NCBI GenBank assembly: GCA_013368315.1
Contig: JAACJM010000063.1
Location: 310,001-374,000 of the forward strand
Direction of reading: 5' to 3'
DNA from: Tetrapyrgos nigripes
Lineage: Eukaryota > Basidiomycota > Agaricomycetes > Agaricales > Campanellaceae
DNA: 64,000 bases
Part shown: positions 31,023 to 42,678 of the stretch, one piece after another
Position numbering within the stretch: the stretch's first letter is position 1
Layout of the letters: the number at the start of each line of letters is the position of its first letter
The notes under the pieces: model-generated
Database searches by the model: none
The model's input: the letters and a program-made list of their open reading frames with translations, nothing else
What the model was told of the DNA's origin: nothing
Made by a program: the position numbers and the translations under genes

Positions 31023-31250
31023 TGGCAACATATGACATCATTAACCCTAGAGGGCTCTTAACCATCAAAAATCCTTGCCCACTGTTTTGGTTATGAAGGC
31101 ACAGAGTTAGGCTGTAGGTAAACAGACTGTGTTTCATTGATCAACTCAACGAAGTCTGACAAGCGGACCAGCTAATCGGCCCGCCAGTTCCCCAGAATGC
31201 CCTTCGCTTAGTCAAGGGCATTCTAGGGTTAATGATGTCATATGTTGCCA
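31023..31250. mobile_element. 228-bp element with perfect 29-bp terminal inverted repeats
   Basis: 31023-31051 (starting TGGCAACATATGACATCATT) is the exact reverse complement of 31222-31250. Inside, next to the right arm, GAATGCCCTT faces AAGGGCATTC, a second hairpin. Possible 2-bp AA flanks lie on both sides, but the target duplication is not certain. There is no ORF of note, so a non-autonomous element is inferred. Perfect arms mean it is young or conserved by gene conversion. Confidence 0.65.
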
Positions 31251-31384
31251 AAAGACCAAGTCGTTGCTGAAGGAATAATTGATTTCTAAATCATAGTTTC
31301 TATTTATGCTTGAGGTATCTAAAAGTTCAGGAAAAACCCCCATGAAAGTTTGGTGAGAGTGAAAGAAATGTGTGGTGAAAGTGA

Positions 31385-32520
31385 AAGATATGTGCGGTAA
31401 CTTGCCCATGTCACATGTCACGCTAGAAGTGCGCGCTGGACTCCTGAAAGACTAGCGATGCATTTTGGCACCTTAAATCAAAGTGCGAATTTCTAGGACC
31501 AAAATTCAGTGATGTGAGTCATAGGCTGAATTTGTTCGGGGGACCTGAAAATAGCCTAGAAAAGTGCGGGAACAGCGAAAATTAGTGGTGAGATGCAGGA
31601 AATAATCTTGTCCACAATCCACAAGCATAGAAGTGATTCATTATCACTGGAGCAAAGGGCCATCGCTTCGCATGGCAAATTACAAGGCCCTTTCATGTAC
31701 TAGTCTAACTCAGGTTATGCAGAAAGGAGGGAGAATCAGAGGAAAGTGAGAGAGAAGAAGGGCGTTAAGCAGACCGATTTGACACGCTAGCATGACATCC
31801 ACCAGCAAAATGTCCCGAGAATCACCACCTGTGAATACTACCCTGTCTTTCGCTATAATTGTCATCGCGCTGTCCTGTCCATCATATCCAGGTTATAACT
31901 TATAGCGCAAGATGGCCAATACATCACCCAAATCTTGCTACCACTGAAAAACAAGAAATGTGATCTGACAGTGAAGAATGTAACGCATCTAGACAAAGTT
32001 ATTGAGCTGTAAGAATATATCACGCTGATACAACGCTGATACAACACGATAAAGAAAATATATCGGTAGGTATTGCGTACGCAGAAATATAACACGTTTG
32101 GGAATTTATATCGCACCTTGGATTTTATCATGGTGATATGATGCGAACGGGGAATCATATTGATGCTGTATCCCAGTCATATCTCCCAAGATGCAATGAG
32201 AGCAGATACCAGCAGATACCATGTATTGGTGATGCACTCAAGATGCCGTTGGCTCAATTCTGATAAAATATAGGAATTATCATGGGGTCAAGATACCCTG
32301 ACTTGCAAAACATGTATTATAGCGAAGTTCTGATGGTTCGGACAGCGAGATGGGAAATGAATTGTGGTCTAACGCAATATATCTCAGAGAAATCTAAGTT
32401 GTATCTGAGTAGTGATTCTCAGGACATTTTGCTGGTGTCGTGGTTATTGACATCAACGACTGGACATTCCGGTTGTCGGGAAGGGCAAAGACCGGCTGTG
32501 GCAACGAAAATCTCCCCATC
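31385..32520 (+). repeat. Dispersed repeat, copy B, split by a nested element
   Basis: Matches copy C (reverse complement of 10745-11115) over about 31385-31690 and copy A (22589-22822) over about 31655-31799 and 32438-32520. The two halves of the A-type match are separated by the 638-bp element at 31800-32437. No ORF is conserved among the copies. Confidence 0.8.
31800..32437. mobile_element. 638-bp non-autonomous DNA element, CAC...GTG ends, nested in repeat copy B
   Basis: The left end is CACCAGCAAAATGTCCCGAG and the reverse complement of the right end CACCAGCAAAATGTCCTGAG; similarity runs about 28 bases with few mismatches. TC lies outside both ends (31798-31799, 32438-32439), and copy A at 22731-22745 shows the undisturbed site, with a single TC. 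Inside are short direct repeats (CGCTGATACAAC twice, AGCAGATACC twice) and a subterminal CGCTATAAT in both arms. No transposase is encoded. The TIRs, duplication and empty site together make this a secure transposon call; the superfamily is inferred only. Confidence 0.85.
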
Positions 32521-33258
32521 ATCGCTTATCATACTGTGGGGAACTCACAGCGGACGAAAGAAAGGAGGATGGAGGGTGGTCAGCCCAGGGCGAGACTTCA
32601 TAGTTGTAGATGTAGGCGTTCATAGAAGTGTAGGTGTTGGTATGGATATTGATGTCTGTTGGTGTAGGTGTTGGTATGGACATTGATGTCGAGGTAGATA
32701 ATAATTTGGGTTGAGTATAAGGCATGTGCATGCGCCTATGGTGTAGTTAATGTTAACGCAGAGTAGCGAAAAAGATCACAGAAGAAAAATAGTCAGCAAT
32801 GCGAAACAACAAAAACCACGTCAGGCAAAACGCAAGACGAGAAGAAGAACAAAAGAACGAACAAAAGAACAAAAGAAAGTATTGCCGACTTTGACTTACA
32901 TACGACACGAAGTCAATAACGGAGTCGATATCTCAGACCTTCCCAACGAAGTTTGCAATGCTCTGATCAAGCCAATCGAAACCACCGATTCTGACATCAG
33001 GAACCCATCCGCGTTGTCCTGCGTATTCCAGATAAGTCCAGAACAGCTTCTCCGCACTTTCCTAAGTCTTGATAACATCCAGAATGGAGGGCGTGATAGA
33101 CACCTTGAGATTGTTTGTAGTTCCCATAGGCGATAGCTGACGAGTATGATTTCAGTCGTCGGCCAGGCTTCTACGTCGCGTGTAGCACACTGGTTTCCCC
33201 GATGGAACTTAGCAACATGCCAACGCGACTTCTTGAGTGAACTTAGTAAACTTTGCCA
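32521..33258. other. Weakly coding stretch
   Basis: A 128-codon plus frame (32750-33136, no ATG at its start, Lys/Arg-rich) overlaps a minus frame at about 32930-33118. The minus frame has protein-like sequence (ESAEKLFWTYLEYAGQRGWV, then RIGGFDWLDQSIANFVGK) but one in-frame TAG. The minus reading is the better candidate for a broken exon. Simple GGTGTNGGTATGGA-type repeats occur at 32620-32690. Confidence 0.3.
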
Positions 33259-34999
33259 TTAAACTGTCCTTGAAATTGTGATGCAGACATGAGGTCCGAT
33301 TCCGGAGCAAAGAAACGATTCAGTAACTCGTTGAACCTGTCGTCTCTCTCTCTCATCAAGCAATGGCCTGCCATCCAACCGACTAAATGTTTGATCAAAC
33401 TCTTCAAGGATCTTCAAAGCTGCCTCGTGGTTGCTGATTGGCATCCTCAACCAATGCTCCTCGTTGCTCCTCGTCTCCTCGAACATGATAAATGTCCGCG
33501 ACATCAGTTTCAGACACATCACGCATGACTTCCTCCAACTGGGAAAACTCTTCTAGACCATCTTGTAGCCATCCTTGCAACATCTGCAATTCCCCATTCC
33601 TTGCTACGGCACGACAAAAGAATGCAGAAGCATTAAGGGCTTCTACCAAATCCCGTGCTTGCTGAAGAAAACGTCTGGCCTTCAGAATACGGCTTGAGAC
33701 TGATAATCGGACATCAGCTATATACAGTCAAATACCTCATAATGACTAGTGCTGGGAGACAGCCCAAAGCTATTCATTATGGTGGTTATTCCTTATGATA
33801 TATTTTTTTGGGTGTAAACATCAGTTTGGGAGAGCCAAAAGTGACCAATTATTCATTATTACCTTATTCATTATGAGGTATTCTACTGTAGCATCAAAAA
33901 CCGCACACACGATAGCGGAGTGAGAAGGTGCCGTACGATACTGCCAACATGAAACAGAGGCATCATATTCACTTAGTGCAAATTCCAAATCCCAAGAATG
34001 AGCCATAGTACCGACGATGCATTGTACTGTGGTCTGTTAAGTGGTTGGATGGGCTGGAAAGGAACTGGACAGGTCCTCAGCCTTCACTTTTGACAGTGCC
34101 TTGTGGAAGCCGTTCAGAGGAACAGAATTCTTTCCGGGCTAGTAGTATATCAGAGATCATGACTTTGGATTGAAGGGAATGATGACATACATCCAACCTG
34201 ACCAAATTCTTCAATTTGGAGGGGTTAGGATTAGCCTTTAATTTGCGAGAAATGGTCCTCTTCTTGCTTGGAGTCTCAACGAGGTCAATGAGAGCACTAC
34301 TAAATCTATTGAGTCAGAGCATGAGATGCAGCAAAAGTGAACATGCACTGTTGCTTGGGCTTGTCTGTCAAAAGGACAAAAATGGTTTTCCCAATCGGAG
34401 GTGGTCTAAAAAATCGTATGAATTATAAAGTGTCAGCATTGAAGAATGCCCCCAGTCACAAGTCAATGCACCTGATATTTAAGATACAAATCATCCATGA
34501 AAGTTTTTCCTTGGTTCCGGTTTCCAAGGAATGAGGAACCTGGAGTATAAGCGTCAGCTTGGAAAGGAAAGGAGGAGGAGGAGGAGGAGGAGAAAAGAAC
34601 CACCTTCCTACTGTACTGCAGATCTTCACACAACAGTGTCTCCTTCGCGAAGAAAGACCGATGTGGCGATAGAAGCGCATTCTATCTGCACCAGAGGATG
34701 AAACACATTCGTCTTCAGATATTGTAGCACTGAAACGAATTCGAATGCTAGAGTGGGGGAGAGAGAGAAAGAGCAAGAGGAAGTTCAAGATGGGAGTCAA
34801 GACAATAGATTAGACCTGACGCAAGTTGATTACTTCTTCACACATGTGATGCAGAACAATAACGCAGAAGTCTTAGTTACTAATACTATTAGTATTAGTA
34901 CAATAACGCAGGCTGTATCAATAATCCTGAGAGAAGCTCAATGCGGTTGCCGCTGTCACTCTGATATTGAAAAAACACCAAGTCATAATTCATACAAGC
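33259..34999 (-). pseudogene. Copy L of an unknown gene family, interrupted by a MITE and a frameshift
   Basis: Minus-strand exons can be followed leftward: SDSGNRIELLSGLLIQPALL near 34960, VIVLHHMCEEVINLRQ near 34840, and IRIRFSATISEDECVSSSGA near 34740. Next are VPHSLETGTKEKLSWMICIL near 34530, PPPIGKTIFVLLTDKPKQQ, and the exon LIDLVETPSKKRTISRKLKA, which ends in a GTATGT donor. Further exons run through PGKNSVPLNGFHKALSKVKA to MAHSWDLEFALSEYDASVSC. There a 164-bp element breaks the exon at 33889-33724; the frame resumes beyond it as ADVRLSVSSRILKARRFLQQ. A one-base shift near 33430 moves the frame again before LKILEEFDQTFSRLDGRPLL. Truncated relatives lie at 53.8-54.4 and 56.5-57.1 kb. No function recognised. 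Confidence 0.6.
33725..33888. mobile_element. 164-bp MITE with TA duplication, inside a coding exon
   Basis: The left end is CAGTCAAATACCTCATAATG and the reverse complement of the right end is CAGTAGAATACCTCATAATG. TA lies outside both ends (33723-33724 and 33889-33890). Ends of this kind with TA duplication fit Tc1/mariner/pogo. Removing the element plus one TA joins the flanking frames exactly, which fixes the boundaries independently. Confidence 0.9.
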
Positions 35000-35208
35000 C
35001 ATAGCTACAAGTCATAAGTCATATAATAGTCCACATTATCATAACTAATGTCCCTATCTGCTGCTCCTTATCAACGTGATGAGGAAGAGAGCCACCAAAA
35101 CCTGCCTTCAATGTTATCAGACCCTGCCTCAGAACCAACGATTATCATTGCCTCAGCTTTCCTCCCATAACCCACTTCTCAAAAACAGAGGCAGAGATGA
35201 CTAAATTT

Positions 35209-38200
35209 TCAATCCCTAGAGAGATCAACAAGAACTGATCTCCCATAAGAGTAATCAAAACGAGTGGCATGGCTTATGATACGATCCAGACCAATGATAT
35301 CTTTCTCGTCGCTGAGCTGAGAAGAGTACGTCGTGGCCTGGAAGTGGGGATAACAGAGGAAAGGGTCGGAGAGCAGCTTCACCAACGGAAGAAAGGGTCG
35401 GACATGGACGAGAATAGGTGTACCACGTTCAGCGGACATGTCTTCAATGACTTCTATTTGGCCAGCTATAGCTGACGGACTCCCTACTGGTAGATAAATG
35501 ATATGAGAGTTCCCGGAATGTGTATGCACACCAGAGAAATTGATGCCTTTGTGCTTCACATATGCATGGAAATTGCCTTTCATCTCGTAGTTCTCCTCCT
35601 GGGGAGGAGGAGCATTTGCTGGAACAAAACATTTGTCGAAAAGAACTTTGAGCTGCTTCACTGCCTCAGGACACTCTGGACGTCTGAGCCAGCAGCTAAT
35701 GTTGGCTGTACGTGCTAAGGTTTTCATGATTGTGGATTCCATGACGCCTGGACAACAATGTGAGTAGGACAATAACTGAAAACAGTCACTACTTACCACC
35801 AATGTGATCACTAGTATTAATCTTCTGCAAAGTTCCGACCAAACGCTCAAACAGAAAGCACCACCAGTTAAGTATGGGTCCATAGCATATGAGGAAGTCA
35901 TATATGTGACTGGCTGCGTGAATATTGGGGCGAGCAGCGTGTTCTCTTGTATGAGGATGTACTTTACGCAAATTGTTGACCCATTTATCAACGAACTCCC
36001 AAAATGCTGCACAATCAGTCGTCATTGTGTTCTGGCAAACTATCATTACTGCCTGGAAGAGCCACATAGTATGATCCAAGACACTCTGTAGAACAGCAGG
36101 ATCTTGACTCGGTGGAGAGTGTTCGTCTCCCCACAACGTCACGAGTGCAATGGGTAGATAGATGGTGCTGAGGGTCCTCCATTCGTCAGCTTTGAGAATG
36201 CCTGCATCGGCGTCACCGTAGTTCTTAGGCACAGAGTTGACCCATGATGGGGTCTGAGTCATGGCGATGATGTGGCGGATGTGGGTGAGGGTGTCGTGGG
36301 TACCGGTAACAGGAAGGTTGTGGCTTGCGTGCATGGGTTGTTTCAATCTCTGCGAGAAGGATCAGACCGCAGGAAAAAAAGATTGAAGTATTATCTCACC
36401 CAATTGATTAGAATTGCGACGAGGTGAGACTTTGTATTTGCCTCTTTATGAAAAGGAAACCATGTTTTGGGGTTCTTCGACTTCAATTTCTGAGTGACTC
36501 GCTTCAGGTAGAGATTGGTGACCTCTTCCCAAATATCATTCAACGCCAATGAAAGCCCTAAATTGTGCACCACGAAGTGCAATGAATTCAAGTTGGGCTT
36601 GTTGTATAACCGGGTCCACAATCCTTCCAGTGTGAGCGACTTATCGCCCTGAAGGGAAATGCAAAGGGCTTGCTGAACCTTCGCAACACATGGGACATCC
36701 TTCTCCTCCAAAGTGCGACCTGGGGGGGCAAGGTCGTCCAAATAATCTACCCATGGCCAGTCATACGCATACTTGAAGTTTTCCAAATCGGTCTTAGTCT
36801 TGGAGGCACTAGTATCCAGTCGGAGGACATGACGGCAGTGGTAATGAACAATGCCCTCGAGGATGCAATGCATGGCATCGATGACTAGCATCTTGGTTGG
36901 GTCCCAATACTCCAGTATCCAAAACGATGACCAACGGACTCCGTGCTGTTTGAAAAGAGACTTTCGTTGTGCAACAGTCTGAGCATCCCGATATTGCTCA
37001 GCCAGACAACGTAGTTCATTCACATCTCACATTGGCCAATGTGAGTGATTGGTGTTCATAACCTGTTCCTTTCCTCATAACCGACACACAGTGCATATAA
37101 ACTCGGAGTTGATGCCCTGAAATCCAGCCACCTTTCGAGCAGCGGGAAGATCATTAGTCGAAAGAAAAATTCCCGTCTCCACAGCCGTCTCCAACTCTGA
37201 TTCAGCCGTTCGGGAGACCTTCAGACCGGGCTTCCAAGCTGTAGCAAACTTCTCGATGACCGGGCACACAAAGTGATCCATTTCGTTGATGTTCAGCTCC
37301 TTTGGACCGGGTATAATGCCAGCAATATACATGTATTCGGGAAGATAGCGAATGGAAGGGCCAAGTTGGCACAGGAGATGATGCTGATGGGTTGAGTGGG
37401 TCCACAATGAATTATGCCGTTGGGGCTTAAGAAATCTGTGTGAATGGAGAATGCAAGACGGATCTTGGCTCCACAGTTCACAAATAATGATCCGTCTGGT
37501 CCCTTGAAGTCAGAAGTGAAGTTCGCTTCGAAAACATTCTGAACGTCATTGCATGCAGTTCCACTATTAATGGCTTTGTATGCATCATCAGCTGCCTTGT
37601 TCGAGAGCCCAAGGTAGGTAGGATCAGCTCATGAAAGGAACTGACAAGATAGGGCTTGATTGGATGGGCTGTGCCATTGGAACGGCGATTCAACAGTCCA
37701 GTTCCACATATCGACTTCCCACTCTCACCGACAACTAGGTTGGCACATGTCTCGGGATAATGAGATTGGCCGTTGTTGTCTAACATGGTTGCCTTGTTGG
37801 TGAAGTTGCATGTGGGGCATGCTGCATACATATCAAAGGAACCTTCAACTCCAAACTTTTTCAGAGTGTTGGCAAGAGATGTCGGCATATCCGAGATGAT
37901 GGTGTTCTGGGAAGGTGTGGGGGAATACGAGATGCTGCTGTCATGAGTCCCTCCTGTGGACATGCCCAACTTCACCAACAAGACCACGACCCCAACGAGG
38001 AAGTTGCATTGCGTGATGGATAGACCTATGACCATGTTGCAAATGACAGCGAGTAGAATCAAAACTTGGTTGATTTGATCTAATTTAGGGAAGTCCAAGT
38101 TGTAGACATAATCTGAGGACAAATGAGAATGTATAACACAGAACAGGAAAAAAGGAGACCTTACCTGCATTGATTCTAACCGGTGCCTTGGGAACACGGA

Positions 38201-38902
38201 AAGTGTCCAAAGCAGTGATCTTGACGCTGAGACTTCGAAGGCGTTCATGCAAGGCCTTTCTCTGATTATTGAGCTGCTCTACCTTTGAGGCTGAATCACT
38301 GCTACTGCGACGGGCAGCCAATTTCTGCCTGCGATGTGCATTGGAAAGAAGTTGCGTAATCTCTCCTAGACTGCTCTTCAAGAAAGTATGCGCCAACTCC
38401 AGCTTCAAATCCTGCTGTTCAGCATCCAAGGACGAGAATGCATCACCAAACAGCATATCTTCGTGTTCCGCCAATCTCCCACTCATATTTTCCAATGCCA
38501 AGTGTTCCTTCTGATCACAAAGTGTAGTCGCTGGATCTGAAGCCGGTGGAGTAAGGAAATTTGGTGTGGTAGGCTGTGGAGAACCTGCTGAGATTGATTT
38601 GATGGTCGTCGAGGCAAATACACAGCAGTTGAACCAAACTGACATCCGGGTCGCCGAGATGGGGAGGAGACAGGGCTGCGTGCAGCAACGGCAGCCTGCA
38701 GACCCTCAACATCAGACATCTCTAAGGGGCGATAGGTACGGGAGGAAGTGCTGGCCTGCTGGTAGGCTTTGCACGATGAAGAGAATAGTTTGTTGTGCCA
38801 GGATCCGTCTGCAGGAGTCGCGGTAATGGTTGCTGCAGTGAGAAGAGTCACCAAATCATCGTCAAACCAGCTACTGCTTGATGTCTGATCATTCTGAGGC
38901 AT
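35209..38902 (-). CDS. Tnp2-family (CACTA/CMC-type) DNA transposase, intron-containing
   Basis: Minus-strand gene from ATG 38902 (MPQNDQTSSSSWFDDDLVTL) to a stop at 35209 after SVLVDLSRD. A low-complexity N-terminus and a coiled-coil (KVEQLNNQRKALHERLRSLS) precede a hydrophobic stretch (VLILLAVICNMVIGLSITQC), then FDMYAACPTCNF and SICGTGLL. The Tnp2 core follows: RYLPEYMYIAGIIPGPKELN, DLPAARKVAGFQG with an ICTVC finger, then FKQHGVRWSSFWILEYWDP and VIDAMHCILEG. The C-terminal part has LDHTMWLFQAVMIVCQNTMT, FLICYGPILNWWCFLFERLV and CFVPANAPP. This matches the domain order I know for mushroom Tnp2 transposases (PF02992 family). The enzyme would cut element ends and reinsert them. Frames shift at several splice joins, and I cannot confirm that it is intact. 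Confidence 0.85.
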
Positions 38903-39688
38903 TATCGCAATAGATTAGACTGACGCTGAGGATGAAACAAGAACTGGGCATACAGCTGAATTCATTATCCTTGGCGAGAAAGATCCTGGCATGGCATTGT
39001 CATCCTCAATGTTGAGGGCTCCCATAGCCATATTGAGGGTTCCCATACCCTCAGCTGGTAGCGACGAGTGCGACGAGTGAGACTATACAACGTTAAGTCT
39101 ATGACAAGGCTGTGGTGTGACTGGGACTCACCAACAACTCCTCCTGTAGCTTGAGAGAACCCATTCTGTCGAGGAGTTCAGAGGGAAGCGACGAGTTTGC
39201 CTGAAAACTTTTCAGCTGAGGAAATGCTGTTGCTGAACGGGTACTGACATTACGAGAGGTTTCTTGAGTCGAGTCACCGGAAACAACCTGCAAAACAGTC
39301 AACAAATGTCTGTGGTACAAGAAAGACCTCACACACATCAGGACCTGGGGATACAGAAAATCCTCTGAAACCCCTGGTAAGAGAGGAGAACATGGCGAAG
39401 TGAGAATGCTGCAGAAATTGTGAATCATTGGTATAAAAAGCATCAGAACAATAAAGTCGTAGGCATGTTTGCCTTGGAAACCAGGAGCCTAGTTCTCCTT
39501 AATTCTTGTTCTCCCTCCCTTTATGTTTTCCCGTCCGAATCCTTCTTCCCATCTAAGCGTATACATTTGTATTCTGTGGTTGGAAGCCTGGAAGGAGAGA
39601 TAATCCCATGAGCCTGTGCCAGGAGTAAGGATTCGAGTGGAAGATACCTTGTACTTCACGAATGCTCTCCAAGCATCTGAAGAGCAAC
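38903..39688 (-). other. Upstream region of the transposase; possible extra exon
   Basis: On the minus strand 39330-39132 reads SATAFPQLKSFQANSSLPSE then LLDRMGSLKLQEELL, ending exactly at a GTGAGT donor. It may therefore be a 5' exon spliced into the transposase or belong to a small separate gene. The remainder, 38930-39100, repeats the phrase GAGGGYTCCCATA and shows no clear frame. Confidence 0.35.
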
Positions 39689-40162
39689 TTATGCGACCAG
39701 ATGAGCCGAACTATATCTGGGGGAATAGTCAGAGTCGACCAGACTGTAGGACGTGAAGTGCAGGTAGAACCGCATTCTAGCTGCACCAGAACGAAACACA
39801 TTCGTCCTGTAGAAAGCACCGAAACAGATTCGGATGCCTGGTGGCACGTACAACAATGGCGTGGAATGGGGGTGGGTGAAGAACAGTAAGGACGTGAAGG
39901 GACGTAACGTTTGGCTATTGTGTTTTTGACTATTGGTGGGAAAAACTCTCAGTGCATTGGGCCACGCTTGGCTAATTGAAAGATTCGCATTGTAATACCA
40001 TATTCCTGAAATGCACAACTCTTTATGGTACAGTTCGTCTGTCAATCCGTCTTGTTGTAGAGTTCGCCTCTTCAACAACTCACCTTCTGAGCAACCGGTT
40101 AAAGGATGCACTCCTCTGATCACAAAACCCCTTCCGGCACATCCTCCCCTACAAAGCGACAT
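39689..40162 (-). CDS. ORF related to the L/M/R gene family
   Basis: A 157-codon ATG frame. Its end, PPGIRICFGAFYRTNVFRSG then AARMRFYLHFTSYSL, resembles the exon IRIRFGATISEDECVLSSGA, DRMCFYL at 54 kb and its partner at 34.7 kb. It looks like a more diverged member of the same family on the strand of copy L. The N-terminal 100 residues have no match that I can see and overlap the start of the divergent plus-strand gene, so only the C-terminal part is well supported. Confidence 0.4.
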   Translation of the reverse strand: MSLCRGGCAGRGFVIRGVHPLTGCSEGELLKRRTLQQDGLTDELYHKELCISGIWYYNANLSISQAWPNALRVFPTNSQKHNSQTLRPFTSLLFFTHPHSTPLLYVPPGIRICFGAFYRTNVFRSGAARMRFYLHFTSYSLVDSDYSPRYSSAHLVA

Positions 40163-40239
40163 TGCTCACCCTCCAAGGACAGTCATTCCCCTTGAGGTCG
40201 TTCCCCTACAAAGTGAACCGTCTACGTAGACGTTCCCCC

Positions 40240-42678
40240 CCTCTTCTCTGCATCTTCTACTTCCCAGCAAAGTGGTTCACCTCGCCCACTCTCCCCTCTA
40301 AAGCGAACTTCACCTCGGAGACCTTCCCCTTCCAAGGAAGACCAACAGACCTACCGTGGTCATCCAATCGTCACGCGCCCTAAAACTAGGTCACAGACTG
40401 TAACCAAATCATCCTACCACCTGGTTTCAACACCTTCGTCATCCTGGACAGGTTCTATTTCTCCCTGAAAAGACCAATCTCGCAGTCATAAAGAGCGGTC
40501 TCCCACCAAACATTCCAAAATGGGCAATAGCAATAATACCCCTACGGACAGCAACGACAACGATGACATGCATCGTATAAGCAGCAGTCTTCAAAACTTG
40601 ACGCTTGCACTATCGGGATCAGCTGAAACGTGAAGAGAACACCGGCATCCAGAAACACGAACGAAACATCATCCTTATCAATGTATGTCTGTCTCATTGA
40701 CTCATTTACGCTGAAGCTTACTAGCATGCACCAGATTCGCGGCGAATGAGAAGCAGTTCCGCACCTATCTCACCAGCGTGGAAGCAGCAGACAGAACAGA
40801 CAAAGTCCCAAGCTTTCTTAATGTACCCAGTCAGGTTATTCAAGAGGTGCTCGATTGGGAGAACTTCTTGGAGTCACACCAAATATGCTGCAACTACAAT
40901 CTTCTCCCTATATTTAAGGTGCGTTTCCAAAGCGTGTTTTCATCTTCTTGACCTAATTTTCCTTTCAGACAATTGAAGATGAGATGAGGGCGGCCAGGAC
41001 TTGGACAAGCTCTTTGACATGTTCCTGGAAAAGGAGAAGAAAGAAATTGCAGAACTAACTGAAACTTTTACCAAATCCGGGTGGTATAAAACCTGCCAAG
41101 ATGTGGACAAGCAGCTTGCCCATCATGCCACGGTTTCCAAAGTCTTTGCCATGTGCATCGCTGTTGACCTGACATTGACACACCATGTCAAACCCTTCAT
41201 CTTCCACATCTGCTGTGAATCGCTTAGCATGCATCACTGGGGTTTGTTACCCGCTCTGCCCTCTCCTTCGGAGAAGATCTTACGATATTCTTATCTCGCG
41301 GTCTTCTCCAAGTTAACACGCACATGGATGACTCTTGCTGATTTAAGAGCACAAGTGGAGCCTTGTGATTACCTGTTGAGGCGTGACGAAATCATGGATC
41401 TGGCCCACAAACAACCCGGCCTTCTACCCCTAGAGTCTTCATTCAGGCGTCCTCTGGATAACGTTGTAGAGGACATTTGGACATCACATGGACTACCGTG
41501 AGTGCTTCCATCACTACATTGTGACCCTACCACTAACACATTCCAGAGTTCAACTATTTGCAGAGCATCTCGTTCGACCAGTAGTTAACAGCTCTAAGGA
41601 CCTTGGGCTGAGCGAATACTCCAGAGCCGATCAATATGTCATAATCAGTCTTTCCATTGGGCCAACACTTACACAAGAACAGTTGGTTTATATAACGACT
41701 CTTCTGGACTGGACTACGCTTGTAGAACGAATTTTGGAGCCATTGCGCGGGCATAACCTCGACATTCCTGCCTTGGTCCAGGAGTTCCATGTAGCCCGAT
41801 TTGAGGTCACTAAGAACCAGGTTTGTGCTGGTCTCCTCAGTGGTGCCGCCATCTATGCATGCCTCAACATACTGTATCCACTCTATGGTCTTGCTACCAG
41901 TATGCACATATCCACGCTCTTTGTGGCTCGTGCTCAATTTTTGAGTCTCTATATATGCCAGGTCTTTTAGCCAGTCACTGATGGATACTATAGAAAGATG
42001 ACGGCAACCTGTGGTTTGCAATCCAGAGGGTCCATGAGTGGGGACCTCTGGTTGATCCTGTTAATTATTTCAACTATGTCTCCACTCTGGATGCACATGC
42101 CCAATGGTTCAATGACCATGTTTGGAAACACATACAAGATTCTCAAAATGAAACTTCTGCACTGGACTGGGTGGTGGAGAATTTGAAAAATAGGGATATT
42201 AAAAGGCCCTGGATGAAGTCAGGTAAAATTTCAGGTAAATCAGTTTTGAGCTCATCTGATGTCATTGACTCCAGATTTGCCTTGTCAGCCAGCTGATCCA
42301 GTCGAAGCTGATCACAAGCAAAATGAAATAGCTCTCGCTGATAGCTCAGACAATTCTCTTGCAAGCGACCGAATAGTAGACTGGATAGGTGAAACATCCT
42401 GCCAAACATCCCGCCATGTTGTCCCAGACGATTCTCCCTCCCACAATGACAATACCTTTCTCACCGATGATGCCTTCCCCAACTCCAAATCATCTCCCGA
42501 CGCCGAGAAAGATGACACTGTGGCCAGTGACAGCTTCCCTAACTCCAAATCCTATGGCGTCGAGTTAGAAGACACTGTTGTCACTTCCAGTTCCACTGTC
42601 CCTGTCTTCCTGGACCCCGCTGTTGATGGGGCTGTTGATGGGGACACTCCAAATGTCAGACAATTCCCCTTTTCCTGA
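40240..42678 (+). CDS. Multi-exon gene, unknown protein, companion of the transposase block
   Basis: A Ser/Pro/Lys-rich N-terminal exon (SPRPLSPLKRTSPRRPSPSK, a degenerate 30-base repeat at DNA level) is followed by SPTKHSKMGNSNNTPTDSND. Then come FRTYLTSVEAADRTDKVPSF and VIQEVLDWENFLESHQICCN up to a GTGCGT donor near 40920. A long exon (41001-41500) reads LDKLFDMFLEKEKKEIAELT and HHVKPFIFHICCESLSMHHW. After a GTGAGT intron near 41500 it continues VQLFAEHLVRPVVNSSKDLG. The C-terminal exon (to TGA 42678) is acidic and repetitive, with SFPNSKS twice and DDTVASD. The start codon is uncertain. Long open exons in one strand indicate a real gene; I do not recognise the family. Confidence 0.6.

Noticed and set aside
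32750..33136. Lys/Arg-rich 128-codon plus frame as a nuclear protein
   Set aside because: Starts with TTG, overlaps a better minus-strand reading and has low-complexity AAGAACRAAAG repeats.
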